From Klebsiella pneumoniae (lineage in GTDB: Bacteria; Pseudomonadota; Gammaproteobacteria; Pseudomonadales; Azotimanducaceae), in contig CAMDVY010000227.1 in assembly GCA_945878745.1 (NCBI GenBank), forward strand, positions 1 to 5,614: a stretch of DNA of 5,614 nucleotides, written 5' to 3'. Every line of letters starts with the position of its first letter. Within the stretch, counting starts at the first letter, position 1. Of the stretch, positions 5,542 to 5,614 are shown piece after piece. A program made the position numbers and the translations under genes. The notes under the pieces are model-generated. The model saw nothing but the letters and a program-made list of their open reading frames with translations, was not told the origin of the DNA and did not search any database.

Positions 5542-5614
5542 CAGCGTGAAACGCTGAGCCTCTTTTCGAAGAGAGGGGCGAGGAGCGCGACGCGCTCCGA
5601 CCTGAACAAGTCGC
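5542..5614. other. Hairpin-rich intergenic tract at the right edge, no convincing gene
   Basis: Three more short inverted repeats follow in succession: CAGCGT-GAA-ACGCTG (5542-5556), CTCTT-TTCG-AAGAG (5560-5573) and GGAGCGC-GAC-GCGCTCC (5582-5598). CGAC/GTCG (5598-5601, 5610-5613) may add a fourth. The plus frame from the ATG at 5521 is open to the edge (31 codons), but its composition follows the repeats and it shows no ribosome binding site. The tract continues past the window, so its nature cannot be settled here. Confidence 0.45.

Noticed and set aside
5481..5598. CRISPR array or integron attC site
   Set aside because: The hairpins differ in sequence and length, with no direct repeat unit or regular spacers, and no attC core sites (such as GTTRRRY) or integrase are visible.
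5521..5614. Possible small gene starting at the ATG in the second hairpin
   Set aside because: The start lies within a hairpin stem and loop, there is no ribosome binding site, the frame is cut by the edge, and the coding look is explained by GC-rich inverted repeats.

Overview
The window looks like chromosomal DNA from a lipid- or steroid-catabolising proteobacterium. GC content is moderate to high by eye. Genes are tightly packed, Shine-Dalgarno sites are present, and the gene mix (paired acyl-CoA dehydrogenases, SDR, crotonase, TetR) is typical of acyl-CoA catabolic islands. A gammaproteobacterium is my best guess, but only a guess.

Layout: four genes run leftward. In transcription order they are a 394-aa acyl-CoA dehydrogenase (3909-2725), a 374-aa acyl-CoA dehydrogenase-like protein (2725-1601), a short-chain dehydrogenase/reductase (1519-713) and a membrane-anchored parvulin-type peptidyl-prolyl isomerase (713 to beyond the left edge). 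The two dehydrogenases overlap by one base (TAATG), and so do the SDR and the isomerase (TGATG). An 81-bp gap between the pairs holds a hairpin over the SDR ribosome binding site and a perfect TATAAT. Two genes run rightward from a shared 95-bp divergent region: a TetR-type repressor (4005-4628) and, 23 bp later, a crotonase-fold protein (4652-5440). The divergent region carries a 30-bp near-palindrome made of two abutting AGAAC-N3-GTTCT sites. The last 174 bp hold no convincing gene but several hairpins in a row.

Working model (inference): the TetR protein senses an acyl-CoA and represses both arms. The two dehydrogenase-like chains form one heteromeric enzyme, because each lacks parts of the active site that the other keeps. 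That arrangement is known from the alpha2beta2 acyl-CoA dehydrogenases of steroid side-chain degradation. The crotonase would hydrate or isomerise the enoyl-CoA and the SDR would oxidise a hydroxyl group, together giving a partial beta-oxidation module. The substrate cannot be read from the sequence. No mobile element, tRNA, rRNA or CRISPR array was seen.
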